From: Monoplex corrugatus
Taxonomy: Eukaryota; Mollusca; Gastropoda; Littorinimorpha; Ranellidae
Direction of reading: 5' to 3'
DNA: 64,000 nucleotides
NCBI GenBank assembly: GCA_030674185.1
Contig: JAPXFY010000030.1
Coordinates: 42,399,795 to 42,463,794, forward strand
Positions 47,075 through 59,194 of this stretch are shown piece after piece (positions within the stretch are counted from its first letter, which is position 1; each line of letters opens with the position of its first letter). The translations under genes and the position numbers were made by a program. Below the pieces are notes generated by a model. That model was given only the letters and a program-made list of their open reading frames with translations. It did no database searches and was not told the DNA's origin.

Positions 47075-48160
47075 AAGGCACATAGCACAGGAAATAGTAT
47101 AGTTCATGAGAACTCCTGAAGGTACACAGCACAGAAAATAGTACAATTCATGAGAACTGAAGGTACACAGCACAGAAAATAGTACAATTCATGAGAACTC
47201 CTGAAGGCACACAGCACAGAAAATAGTACAATTCATGGTAACTCCTACAGGCACACAGCACAGAAAATAGTATAGCTCATAAGGACTCCTGAAGGTACAT
47301 ACCACATGAAAATAGTATAGTTCATAAGAACTCTGATGGTGCACAACACAGGAAATAGTATAGTTCATAAGAACTCCTGATGGACGCACAACACAGGAAA
47401 TAGTATAGTTCATGAGAACATCTGATGGTGCACAACACAGGAAATAGTATAGTTCATGAAACATCTGATGGTGACAACACAGGAAATAGTATAGTTCATG
47501 AGAACATTGATGTGCACAACACAGGAAATAGTATAATTCATGAAAACTCTGAAGGTACACAGCACAGGAAATACATGTAGTATAGTTCATAAAAACTCCT
47601 GAAGATACACAGCACAGGAAATGGTATAGTTTATGGGAACTCCTGGAGGTACACAGCACAGGAAATAGTATAGTTCATACGAGTAGGAACTCCTGAAGGT
47701 ACACAGCACAGGAAATAGTATAGTTCATGGAACACCTGAAGGTACACAGCACAGAAAATAATGTAGTTTATGAGAACTCCTGAAGGCACACAGCACAGGA
47801 AATAGTATAGCTCATGAGAACTCCTGAAGGCACACAGCACGGAAATAGTATAGTTCATGGGAATCCTGAAGGCACATAGCGCAGGAAATAGTAGAGTTCA
47901 TGAGAACGCCTGAAGGCACATAGCACATGAAATAGTATAGTTTATGAGAACTCCTGCAGGTAACAGCACAGGAAATAGTATAGTTCATGAGAACTCCTGA
48001 AGGCACACAGCACAGGAAATAGTATAGTTCATGGGAACACCTGAAAGCACACAGCACAGGAAATAGTATAGTTCATGAGAACTCGTGAAGGCACACAGCA
48101 CAGGAAATACTATAGTTCATGAGAACTCATGAAGGCACACAGCACAGGAAATAGTTCTCC
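47075..48160. repeat. 44-bp minisatellite upstream of receptor copy 4, about 25 copies
   Basis: Same unit as at 38963-39275, here with more indels and substitutions. Apparent minus-strand frames (ELYYFLC repeats) come from the unit. Confidence 0.95.
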
Positions 48161-48272
48161 CCAATAATCGATCTAGCAGTTATAACACCACTAATAGCTA
48201 AGAGATCCTGTATGAAAATACAATCTGTTGATCTATTGTCTTTAAAATAAACATTGCACAATGTGGTGTATT

Positions 48273-48274
<2 letters not shown>

Positions 48275-48336
<62 letters not shown>

Positions 48337-48358
48337 CTCTGTCTTTCTCTCTCTCCCT
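48275..48358. repeat. Poly-C and (TC)n/(CTTT)n tract
   Basis: Equivalent of the tracts before copies 1 and 3. Confidence 0.95.
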
Positions 48359-48466
48359 CGGTGTTTGTTTTCGTTGTTGTGTTGTTGATAGGTGTTCTGG
48401 ATGGCTGGTTGGTTGAGTGAATCATTTGTTAATTGGCGGTCTGTTGGATTGCTGGTTTGTTTTCAG

Positions 48467-51400
48467 GAAACGATTCTATACTGCACAACCTGCTGTTGTT
48501 GAAGACATCACCGTTATCAGGGTTCATCACACCAAAAGGGGATTACGGTACACAGCACCACAGGCATGGCTTAATCATGACCAGGTGCATCTCTGTCCAA
48601 GCTGGACATGTCATTATGATCAGTCTGAGAAGAATGGTGATGTACGGTTCAAAGCCATCTGTCAAGCTGTATATACATGATGACACTGGACCTAAGGTTT
48701 TTTTGTGTGGGGGGCTCTTCAGCAATGGTTGTATGACTCTGTGTTCCACACACCAATACTCATCATTCGATACAACCATAATAGCTGCCAGGATGTACCA
48801 TGTTTCAGGCTATTCTTCTCCTTTCATCCTGAAAGTCAAAGACCTCAAAAGTTACCCAGTGGTTTGTTCAACTGCTCTGTCGATCATTATTCCAGCTTTC
48901 AACACCACCTGGACTGCAACTTGAAGACAGAGTGTGAAGATGGACAGGATGAAACAGGGCACTGTCCCTTCAGCAGTCCTGATTGTCAGGGCTTGGTGGC
49001 GATGTGCAACTGTTGCTACAAATGTGTCTATCTTGAAGACAGACGCTTTGTTGAAGTAGACTGGTTTCGTATATCTAACAGATGCTGGAAGGCTTTGGGA
49101 GGCACATTAAGTATGCCCAAATGTGAAGAGGACTGGTATGGAATGATTAACAATTTAACCGATCAGTATCTTTATATGCCCAAAACAATTGTGGTTGGTT
49201 TGACAACTGGCAATGTTTTGTTTCCCAACATGTACAGAAAGAACGTCATTAGTGAAGACAGGACCGTCCTTTACCATTCTGTTCAGTTTCAAGACACCAT
49301 TCATCTTAACAAAGGAAACAAACTATGTATCTTCAAATTTGGTGATCAGTTTAATAAGGTGCTCTGTAATTTGTCTTATGGTAACCATTCAATAATGTGT
49401 GAACTGAGAAATAATCAGACCCACCATCCTTCACGAGCAATAACGTTTACCAGGACCACTATTCTTTTGCACACGCACCAATCTCTAAAAACATGTCCAG
49501 ACGGTCACATGACACACACAGTCCCACTGTGTGGTTCTTACCAGGATGACGTGTGTGGTCAAGGACAAACAACTACTTGTACTTTTTGCTGATCACTTTT
49601 CACACATACATGACGGTTTGGATTCAACAGTTGATTACGTTACTTTTGTCCCTTTATTTACCTGTGATGATGACGTCACCACGCTGTCATACACCCTGGT
49701 ATGCGACTTTCTACAAGACTGTCAGGACAAGAGTGACGAGATTTTCTGTAATCATCCTCCTTGTGTCAACATGTTTACCTGTACTAACGGTCACTGTGTG
49801 TCCTATGATGTTGTCTGTGACCAAGTGTTTCATTGTCAGGACGAGTCAGATGAACTGAACTGTGAAGACTACAGACACAAGAAAATTGACTGGGCACCAG
49901 TTTTTTCATCTTCTGTTCTCATAGATTACGATGGTATAAACATTTTCATATCAACCCCAATAAAGTCCAATGAGTCCTGTCCTGACAGCCATTATCGCTG
50001 TCCTGGTAAATTCAATGACTGCCTGCCTGTCTACACACGATGCAATGGAATGTACGACTGTTTGGACCATGAGGACGAAGAAGGATGTAATGAATTGACG
50101 TGTCCAGGGTTCTTTCAATGCAGAATTTCTAGAATATGTCTACATGGTGACCACCTGTGTGATGGCTGGCCTCACTGCCCACTGTATGATGATGAATTGT
50201 CATGTGACGTGACCTGTCCTGTGGGTTGTCTGTGTCAAGGTCACACATTTCTGTGCCATCAGCCTTTTTCTGCTCACTTCTTCCCTACAGCTCCGTTACT
50301 TGGATGTCACAGGTACAGGAATGAGTCTGTCTGATGTGTGCAACAATGCCTACCTTATTCGTCTGATTCTTGCCCAGTGTTCTTTGACTGTCCTATCCTA
50401 CATGAAGTTGCCCAACTTACAGTTTCTTGATCTCACTGGCAACAAACTACAACATGTCAACATGACATATCTTGTTGGTTTAGAAAATCTACAGACACTG
50501 TCCCTATCCAACAATCCTATCACCTCACTCTACTTACTTCCTCGTCTGATAATCAGCAAAGTGCACTCACAACGGTAGATCTGTCATATACCACACTGAC
50601 AGTGTTTGATACCCAAGTATTGTCCAATTTTTTTTAATTTGCAGAAACTTAATTTAACGTTTACTACTATTAATGCAGTCAACAATGGTTTTTGGTTTAC
50701 ACCAAAGTTAATGGAACTGTACATGGAAGGTAGTCCCTTGAAAACATTTTCATCTGACATCTTCAAAGATCTCTTGCATCTCCATGTCATATCGACACTG
50801 AATTATAAATTGTGCTGCAATGAAATACTACCACATAACTTCGATGATAGGTTTTGCTTTTCCCCTGAAGACGAATTTCATCGTGTGAAGATTTACTTCA
50901 ATCAGCAATGTACTAAGAATTTCTCTGGCTGATCAGCTGTCTGTCAGTGACTGGTAACATCTTATGTTTTGTTGCACGTTTGTGTGCACAGAAAAAGACT
51001 TCTTCAAGTGGTTTCAGTGTGTTTGTCACCAACCTGACCGTGGCTGACTTTCTGATGGGCGTCTACATTGTTATTATTGGTGTAGCTGATGAACGTTTCC
51101 GTGGTAGATATCTTTATTATGATGAAACATGGACAAGCAGTGTGGCCTGTATGGTGGCTGGTTTTCTGTCCTTGCTATCCAGTGAGGTGTCAGCTCTGTC
51201 CATCTGGCTCATCACACTGGATCGTTTCATTGTCCTCCTCTTTCCATTCAGCACTTTGCGATTTAAGAGAACATCAGCAGCAGTGGCTTGTCTGCTGACT
51301 TGGTTGATTGGTTGGTTTATTGCCTTGTTGCCTTTACTTCCAGAGGCATCACACTGGGAATTCTACAGCCAGACAGGTATCTGTATTCCACTCCCCGTCA

Positions 51401-51921
51401 CCCGCAAATTTTTTAAAGGCCGAGTTTATTCTTTTGGCATTTTGATAGTCTATAATTTCATTCTGTTTGTGCTGATCTCAGCTGGCCAAGCTTTTATCTA
51501 CTGATCAATACAGAAGAACGCATTGAGAACTAACACGACCAAAGCATCACGAGACATAACTATAGCTCGGCGGTTGATTACTGTTGTTGTAACAGACTTC
51601 ATGTGCTGGTTTCCCATTGGACTGTGTGGAATTTTGGCACTGGCTGGTACTCCCATGCCTGGAGAGGTAAATGTTGCTTTGGCTTTATTCGTAATGCCCT
51701 TAAACTCTGCTCTGAATCCTTTCGTATACACCTTTAATACACTGGCAGAAAAACGAAGAAAATCCAAAGAAGCAAAGCTGTTAAAGTGGTTGGAATCTCA
51801 TGCTGATTTGCTTGACGTAAATAACTACTTTATAGACTGGCTCTGTGTTATACCTAGATATAGGACAGTCTCTGTTACATTAAGTATTGTGTCTTCTATT
51901 TTGTTAAACAGCAAGAAGTAG
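48467..51921 (+). pseudogene. GRL101-like receptor copy 4 (heavily disabled)
   Basis: Starts after the same TTTTCAG acceptor as copy 3 (ends 48466). Relative to copy 3 it has indels near 48700 (T and G runs), 49585 (extra T), 50286 (extra T), 50540 (missing base), 50630 (extra base in a T run) and 50875 (missing A), and TGG to TGA at about 51502-51504 in the fifth-helix to third-loop region. The normal stop (GGAAAATGA in copy 3) has become GTAAATAAC, so the last frame runs on to 51921. All domains remain recognisable: CUB-like, LDLa, lectin-like, LDLa set, LRRs, seven helices with TLDRF and NPFVY. It cannot encode a full receptor. Confidence 0.92.
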
Positions 51922-52083
51922 CAAATTCTTTATCGTAACAATGGTGACCCCTTATTAGAAGACATTCTTTTAGATTATCTAGGTTACATACAACACATGA
52001 GCAACACTTCTGTAATCAGTTTTCTTTTTTCATTTTCTTTAAAGGGGAGAATATTCATACTACCGACAAGGTATTGTGTCCAT

Positions 52084-52167
52084 GTGTGTGTGAGAGAGAG
52101 TATGAGCGTGTATGTGAATGAGTGTATATGTGTATATGTGTGAGTGTGAGTGTGAGCGTGTGCGCGC

Positions 52168-52221
<54 letters not shown>

Positions 52222-52353
52222 CTAATGTGCGTAAGTTGTGCGTAAGTGCGTGTGTGCATGTGTATGTGTGTGTCTGTGAGTATGCGTGTGTGCGTATGTG
52301 TATGTGTGTGTTATATATATATATTGTGTGTGTGTGTGTGTGTGTGTGCGTTC

Positions 52354-52390
<37 letters not shown>

Positions 52391-52426
52391 CGTTCGCGCT
52401 GCGGCTGCGCGGCGTGTGTGTGTGTG

Positions 52427-52464
<38 letters not shown>

Positions 52465-52490
52465 CTGTCTGTCTGCCTGTCCGTCTGTCT
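52084..52490. repeat. (TG)n-rich compound microsatellite
   Basis: GTGAGT, GTGT and GCGT runs with a short TATATATA piece at 52313-52324, ending in CTGT repeats. Overlapping Cys-rich frames are not genes. Confidence 0.96.
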
Positions 52491-52689
52491 GTCTATTAGG
52501 TTATGTAAATACAATGTTTATGTTAGCCTGACAATAAATGATTTTATCATGTTGTCTGGCTGTTTCTACCAAAAACGTGTTAGCAATATTGTCTCAGCTG
52601 TTCCAGGATGGATATACAGTTTGAGCCGAGCAAGTAGGTTGTTTCAGAGTCCACAATGCATCAGTTGAATTTGGTCGCAGTTGATAAAG

Positions 52690-53170
52690 ATCGTGTGTTA
52701 CCTGCACAGCATGACATCCCCCACAGACGAAGGTGCTCAGTTTAAGCCCTTATTTACGCCATTTAGGTAATTCTGTATTTGGCTGATCATGATTTTCTAG
52801 GGGATGATACGATGGTGGTTTCCTGTTGCCTTCCATCAGTTTTCGTACGAACTCTCTGCTACTCTTTGTCGTTCCTACGACTACCCACAAGGCAGTGGGG
52901 ATGATTTTCAGTGAGAGTTTACTCCCTTCTTATCTTGGTCTCTCCCAAGACAACCACAAGGCAGTTCTGTTTTTGTATCTGGGTTTCCTCCCTTGGCCTT
53001 GGATTCTCCCCGAGACACCCACAGGGCAGTGGAGCTATTTACCCATAGCTGGGGTTCTGGTTCGTGGTCACCAGGGCATGTCCACACGCTGGTGGGCCTG
53101 CATGCCACACGTCTAGGGGGCAGACCTCCTCTGAATCCTTCATGAGGTGCCCAGTTACCATGTGTCGCCA
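52690..53170 (-). mobile_element. LINE family A 5' UTR-like segment, inverted
   Basis: Matches 14440-14760 (ACGATGGTGGTTTCC, TTGCCTTCCATC, ACCCATAGCT, CCAGGGC). The piece with CCACAAGGCAGT, single at 14.65 kb, is repeated three times here (about 52870-53045), a tandem expansion of about 70-75 bp units. Family A RT sequence on the opposite strand follows at 53.5 kb. Confidence 0.6.
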
Positions 53171-53229
53171 CTATAGAAATGATTTAGGCTCTACTTGAAT
53201 TTTGGTGCTGAAAAAGTAACCTGTTACCT

Positions 53230-53487
53230 GTCGGCGACATCATTCATGATAGTCGCTGATGCATGCCCCGTAAGCTGTCTCCATCCCCTTCTGTCCACCG
53301 TTCTGTAGATTTCACCTTTCGGCACCTTCGTCCACTTGGCTATGTTCTCTACATTAGAAGTCGACGGTCTTCCTTGTCGTCTCTAGCCCTCTATTTTGCC
53401 CTGGGCGACAGACTTCATTACATGGTAGCCCTGATGTCTCATAGTATGTCCAAAGTATTTCATTTTCATTTTCCTAAGAACAAGATA
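53230..53487 (-). mobile_element. LINE family C, ORF2 C-terminal tail
   Basis: The minus strand reads MKYFGHTMRHQGYHVMKSVA, QGKIEG, RRQGRPSTSNVENIAKWTKV, RGWRQLTGHA. This is the GHxxR and GRP tail pattern of a LINE distinct from families A and B. It lies between the two opposite parts of a family A copy. Confidence 0.7.
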
Positions 53488-53499
53488 GACTGAAAGACG

Positions 53500-54452
53500 A
53501 ACAAACCAAAGCATTCTGGAAAAAGTAAAGTCGTCCTAAATGGAATTTATGACACGAGAAAAATCCATAAAGATATGTCAAAATCAATTTTCTTTACATT
53601 TCCAAAGAAAGCAGGGGCCATAGAATGCGAAGTCCCTCAAACAGTCAGCTTGATAAGTTTCTATTAAAAATAATCATGATGAGAACAAGGAACAGAATCA
53701 AAAGAGAAATAGCAGAAGAACAATGTAGATTTGTTAAAAGGAAAGGAAAATGTTAATGCTAAATACATCCTAAGAACTTTCATAGAACGATCAAATGAGT
53801 TGACTTAAGATTTATATTTATGTTTTGTTGAGTATACCAAGGCTTAGACGGTTAAGACACGAAAGATTTGATCAACCGACTAGAAAGGCTCAGTGTTGAT
53901 GGAAAAGATCTAACAATAATAAGGAATATGCATTGAGAACAAACGGCAGCAATGAAAATAGAAATGACATACGCTCTCTGCAAATTTAAAAAATGAGGGG
54001 TTAGTCACGGATATGTTCTGTCACCAGATCTGTTTTCACTTTACAGCAAAACCATCACGAGAAACCTTGAAGAATGCTGTGAAATAAAGGTTGGAGGAAA
54101 AACTGTAAACAATCTTCGTTACGCAGATGACACCGTTCTTGTTGCAGAAAATGAAAAAGACATACAGAATCTTGTGAATTTACTAAAAATAGAAAGCAGA
54201 AATAAAAGGATGGAGCTAAATAGCAAGAAGACTGAAGTCATGGTAATCAGTAAAAAGAAAGAAAGGAAGAAACCCCCCCCCCCCGCCCCCCATGCAACAT
54301 AACTGCAAACGGCACAAAATTCAGACAAGTTGTTAAGTTTAAATGTCTGGGAACTGTTATCTCACCAAACGGCAGATGCACATCAGAAATAGCCAGCAGA
54401 ATCGGCAGGCTAAAACAGCATTCACAAAGGTGAAAAGTGCTTTTACCACAAA
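53500..54452 (+). mobile_element. LINE family A, RT region, degenerate
   Basis: Broken + strand frames give MSKSIF, RNRIKREIAEEQ, LYLCFVEYTKA, LSPDLFSLYSK, NLRYADDTVLVAENEKDIQN, then CLGTVISPNGRCTSEIASRI. A poly-C run lies at 54272-54282 where other copies have an A run. Joined at 54453 to an antisense family A 3' end. Confidence 0.8.
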
Positions 54453-54830
54453 TCATCATAATCATCAGCTGCCCTGCCGCATGGCGTTGGTGAACGTTGA
54501 CTTCCATCTATCTCTCTATCCCTTTTTTGCCCCAGGCATATCCTCCACCCTCCTCGTCTTCAGCCACTCCGCAAGTCCATCTAGCATTTTCTCCCAGGGT
54601 CTACCTGGTGTTCTTTTTCCCTCCAGCTTTCCAGTTATGACCAAGTGCTCCAAATCCCCCTTCCTCATAAAATGGCCAATAAATGTTGCCTGTCTTTTCC
54701 CAATCTTCCTTATGAATGATCTACTTGTGTCTGCCTCCATCAAGACTGTCTCGTTTGTTTTCTTTGCTGTCCATGGAACTCTAACATTCTTCTTAGAAAC
54801 CACATCTTGGCTGACTCAATCTTGTTGAGG
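54453..54830 (-). mobile_element. LINE family A, 3' end with tail
   Basis: The minus strand reads VPWTAKKTNETVLMEADTSR, KRQATFIGHFMRKGDLEHLV, TPGRPWEKMLDGLAEWLKTR. The tail appears as ATCATCATAATCATCAG at 54453-54470 on +. Its tail abuts the 3' portion of the preceding RT piece. Confidence 0.85.
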
Positions 54831-54834
54831 CAAA

Positions 54835-55035
54835 AGAAATTAGAGCACCTTGTCATAACAAGAAAGATGGAGGGAAAAAGAGCGCCAGGTAGACCCAGGG
54901 AGAAAATACTGGACAGACATGCAGAGCAGATGAAAACAGAAGGGGTGGGACATGTAACTGCAGCGACAAAGATGAATTTGTATGAAGGGCCATGATAGCC
55001 AACGCCATGTGGCTGGGCACATGATGATTATAACG
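54835..55035 (+). mobile_element. LINE family A variant, 3' end with short tail
   Basis: The + frame reads KKLEHLVITRKMEGKRAPGR, PREKILDRHAEQMKTEGVGH, then a frame break and GCACATGATGATTAT. Head-to-head with the antisense piece before it. Confidence 0.8.
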
Positions 55036-55204
55036 AATGCATAACTTTGGAAGGCTAAGTGCATTAGGATTAAGGTCAAGCAGATCCAAAAATCACCTAA
55101 ACTCAGAATTTTTTGAAAGAGAGAATGCAGCACTCTCTTATGTCTTTCTGACAATAATTAAGCTTGTTCTGCATGTTGTGATGCTTTGATATTGTGTCGA
55201 TGCA

Positions 55205-55652
55205 CGTTATCATAAGTCAAACTTGGACCAGACAATCTGTATTTGGGAAAAAAATGTGTGCACCCACTTTGTTAAGTGTGGACCAGAGAATGCATAATTC
55301 AGGACAAAGGTGTGTATGCACGTTATTAAGTGTGGGCCAGAGAATGTATACTTCACAACAAAAGTGTGTATGCACTTTATCAAGTGTGGACTAGAGATTT
55401 GTACTTCATAACAAAGGTATGCATGCACTTTATTAAGAGTGGACTAGAGATATGTACTTCAGAACAAAGGTGTGTATGCACTTTATTAAGTGTGGACTAG
55501 AGATATGTACCTCAGAACAAAGGTGTGCATGCACTTTATTAAGTGTGGACTGGAGATATGTACCTCAGAACAAAGGTGTGCATGCACTTTATTAAGTGTG
55601 GACTGGAGATATGTACCTCAGAACAAAGGTGTTTATGCACTTTATTAAGTGT
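55205..55652. repeat. 54-bp minisatellite, left part (about 8 copies)
   Basis: Unit of about 54-56 bp with GTGTGGACCAGAGAATGTGT, ACTTCAGAACAAAGGTGTG and TGCACTTTATTAA. Interrupted by the family B LINE and continued at 56834. Confidence 0.93.
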
Positions 55653-56833
55653 AGAACAGATTGCCGGATAATGATGGAGAAACATCTGCAGCATCAGAGA
55701 GACCTGTTCCACAACTTCATAGACTTTAAAAAAGCATTCGACAGGGTGTGGCATAAGGGTTTGTGGCAGATGCTAAGAAAGTTTGGCATAGAGGAAGGTC
55801 TCGTCCAAACCATCCAGGCGCTGTATAACACTGCCAGCAGCGCAGTTCTCCTCAACAACCAAATAGGGGACTACTTCAAGACCACAGTTAGAGTCCGTCA
55901 AGGCTGCCTACTCTCTCCCGTGCTGTTCAATCTCTTCCTGGAGAACATCATGCGTGAAGCCCTCCATGACTTCCACTCCACTGTCTCCATCGGAGGAAGA
56001 ACCATCAACAACCTGAGGTTCGCAGATGACATCGACCTGATGGGAGGCAGCAACGAAGAACTACAAGACCTGACCATGAGACTGGAAGAAAGTGCAGGTG
56101 CACACGGAATGGAAGTGAGCACAGAAAAAAGCAAAGTCCTGGTCAACAGCACAACCAACACCCATGCTGAAATCTACATGAACGGGCAACAGCTTGAAGA
56201 AGTGGACGCTTTCAAATACCTTGGCGCCACTCTCACCAAAGACGGTCGCTCTACAACAGAAATCAAGACCAGACTAGCGATCGCAACAGCAGCAATGGTA
56301 AAGCTAAACAAGATCTGGAAGAGCAGAGAGATCGGCTTTCCATCGAAGATGAAGCTGTACAAGTCCCTGGTGCTCCCCATCCTGCTGTATGGATGCGAGA
56401 GCTGGACCATGACAGCAGAGACCACCAAGAGAATCCAGACGTTTGAAACTAAATGCTTCAGGCGCTTGCTCGGGATCTCTTGGCAAGATCGGAAGACAAA
56501 CGACTTTGTGTGGAGCCAAATAACAACACTCGCAGGCCCACAAGAACCCCTCCTGGCAACAGTCAAGAACAGGAAGCTATCGTGGTTCGGGCATGTCACA
56601 CGCCACAACTCACTGCCCAAAACGGTCCTCCAGGGTACACTGGGAGGCGGCAGACGAAGGGGACGACAAGCCAAATGCTGGATGGACAACATCAAAGAAT
56701 GGACCAGGTTGGATGGCCCCACGCTGGTGCGACAGGCGGAGGACAGGACCGGTTGGCGACGGCTGGCTTCAAGAGTGTCTCTCATCTCTCCTCTACGCCC
56801 ATCACGGGCAGGAGAATGATGATGATGATGATG
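55653..56833 (+). mobile_element. LINE family B, 5'-truncated copy with open reverse transcriptase
   Basis: The insertion is flanked by AAGTGT (55647-55652 and 56834-56839) and ends in a (TGA)n tail whose first triplet is the ORF stop (56817-56819). The frame from about 55660 to 56819 is uninterrupted, about 385 codons. RT motif A is HNFIDFKKAFDRVW, motif B RQGCLLSPVLFNLFL, motif C NLRFADDIDLM. Then come the thumb and tail (KYLGATLTKDGRSTTEIKTR, ILLYGCESWT, KLSWFGHVTRHNSLPKTVLQ, RRRGRQAKCW). The endonuclease is absent by 5' truncation. The open frame and clean junctions mark it as one of the youngest insertions here. Confidence 0.92.
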
Positions 56834-57480
56834 AAGTGTGGACTAGAGATATGTACCTCAGAACAAAGGTGTGCACACACTTTATCAAGTATGGACCAGA
56901 GAATATGTATTTCAGAACAATGGTGTGTACGTACTTTATTAAATATGGACCAGAGATATGTACTTCAGAACAAAGATACATATGCACTTTATTAAGAGTG
57001 GACCAGAGAATGTATACTTCAGATCAGAAGTGTTTTTGAACTTTAAGTGTGGACCAGAGAATGTGTACTTCAGAACAAAGGTTTGAACTTTGTTAAGTGT
57101 GGACTACAGAATGTATACTTCAGAACGTAGGTGTGTATGCACTTAATTCAGAATCTGGACCAGACACTGTGTATTTCAGAACAAAGGTGTGCACACAAAT
57201 TTTCAAGTGTGGACCAGAGAATGTGTATTTCAGAACAAAGGTGTGTACGCACTTTATTAGGTATGGACCAGAGAACATGTATTTCAGAACAAAGATGTGT
57301 ATGGACGTTATTAAATGTGGACCAGAGAATATGTACTTGAGAACAAAGGTGTGTACTCACTTTATCAGGTGTGGACCAGAGAATATGTATTTCAGAACAA
57401 AGGTGTGTATGTATTTTAAGTGTGGACCAGAGAATGTGTATTTCAGAACAAAGGTGTGTACGCACTTATTAAGTGCAGAT
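56834..57480. repeat. 54-bp minisatellite, right part (about 12 copies)
   Basis: Continuation of the array at 55205-55652 after the LINE insertion, with unit-length variation. Confidence 0.93.
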
Positions 57481-57593
57481 TGAAGCCTAATCGACAGTAC
57501 AAGAGTACCTAACTCTGCTCGTGACTGCTGCCGTGCAAGATTTTTGGAGTATGTGTATACGTGTATACGTATTTGTGCAAGCGCGTTATAGCG

Positions 57594-57868
57594 GTGTGTG
57601 TGTGTGTGTCTGTGTGTCTGTGTGTGTGTGTATGTCTGTGTGTGTCTGTGTGTATGTGTGTTTGTGTGTGTGTGTGTGCGTGTGTGTGTCTGTGTGTGTA
57701 TGTGTGTTCGTGTGTGTTTGTGTGTGTGTGTTTGTGTGTGTTTGTGTTTGTGTGTGTGTGTTTGTCTGTGTGTGTACGTGTGTGCGTGTGTGTGTTTGTG
57801 AGTGCGTGCATGTGTGTGTGCGTGTGTGTGTACGTGTGTGTGTGTGTTTGTGTGTGTACGTGTATGCG

Positions 57869-57899
<31 letters not shown>

Positions 57900-58130
57900 A
57901 CGTGTGTATGTGTTTGTGTGTGTTGTGCGTGTGTTTGTGTGTGTATCTGTGTATGTGTTTGTGTGTGTGTATGTGTGTGTGTGTATGTGTGTGTGTGTTT
58001 GTGTGTGTTTTGTTTTGTGTGTGTGTGTGTTTGTGTGTGTGTGTACGCGCGTGCGCGTTCGTGCGCTCACATTTGTGTGTATGTGCGTGTTTTCTGGTAC
58101 GAGTGTGCTTGCGCGTGCACATGCACAGGG
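57594..58130. repeat. (TG)n-rich compound microsatellite
   Basis: About 500 bp of GTGT with TCTG, TTTG, TATG and GCGT interruptions. All long frames over it are composition artefacts. Confidence 0.96.
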
Positions 58131-58782
58131 AGAAGTTAACCGTTGTATTTTTCTGCTGTGGTTGCTTGACTTCCAGTTCACTTTGGTCAGGTCCATAGGT
58201 TTGTAGTGCTTAGTATTTCATGGCTGGTTCGTCGCCGGTATGTAAGTCTTTGTTTTGAACATGGGTTTCGTTAGTACAGGCTTCGTCAGCCAAAAAGACA
58301 GGCTGGGCTCTCTGTACAGAGCAAAGAGGTGTTTATACAAGTCTGTTCGAGATATTCTTGTCACCTGCAGTTTTTGGAACAGTTGCGGTAGATAGATAAT
58401 ATGGAACTGTTTCCTTTACATGTTATAGATAATCTTATATTGATTGTAGGAGTCTAGTTTCTATGTTATTATTACGTAACTTTTGCATATTCTTTAACAT
58501 AATATAATGTAATGTGAATAACTTGTTGAATTCTAGGGGTATGATTGTCGAACTCTAGAGGTTTGATAACTGAAGTCAGTAATTGATATCAAAGTTAACC
58601 AGATCAAACTGGGCTTGGCTAACGTTTTAGAATCTAACAGTAAAATGACAAAGAGCGGCTTTAGCACGCTACTCACCCTTCCATCAAGAACGACAGGAGA
58701 ATCACACAAACCCTACTTGCACAACACCATCTCCAACCCACAACTATATGTGCAGTACATTTACCGCAGTGTATGGACATTC
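58131..58782. other. No recognised gene
   Basis: AT-rich sequence without a supportable frame. Confidence 0.4.
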
Positions 58783-59190
58783 ATCATCATCATCATGTGT
58801 CCTGCTGCATGGCGTTGGTGATCACGGCCCTCCATATGTATCTGTCCCTTGTCGCCACAAGCTTATCTTCCACCCTCTCTGTCCTCAGCCACCCTGCAAG
58901 TCCGTCCAATATTTTCTCCCTGGGTCTACCTGGTGTTCTCTTTCCCTCCATCTTTCCTGTTGTGACCAGGTGTTCTAACTCCCCTTTCCTCATAAAATGG
59001 CCTATAAATGTTGCGTGTCTTTTCCTAATCTTCCTTTTGAATGATTTTCTTGTGTCTGCCTCCATCAAGACTGTCTCGTTTATTTTCACTGCTGTCCATG
59101 GAACTCTCAACATTCTTCTTAGATACCACATCTCGGCTGCCTCAATCTTGTTCTGGCTTTGCTTGTTGACTGTCCACGCCTCACAACCAT
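58783..59190 (-). mobile_element. LINE family A variant, 3' end with tail
   Basis: The minus strand gives an open tail: MWYLRRMLRVPWTAVKINET, FKRKIRKRHATFIGHFMRKG, KRTPGRPREKILDGLAGWLR, ending NAMQQDT, then a stop that starts the (TGA)n tail (CATCATCATCATCAT at 58781-58796 on +). It is 5'-truncated near 59190. Confidence 0.88.
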
Positions 59191-59194
59191 AAGG

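Noticed and set aside
57357..58206. Several Cys/Val and His/Thr frames
   Set aside because: All lie on a TG-rich microsatellite.
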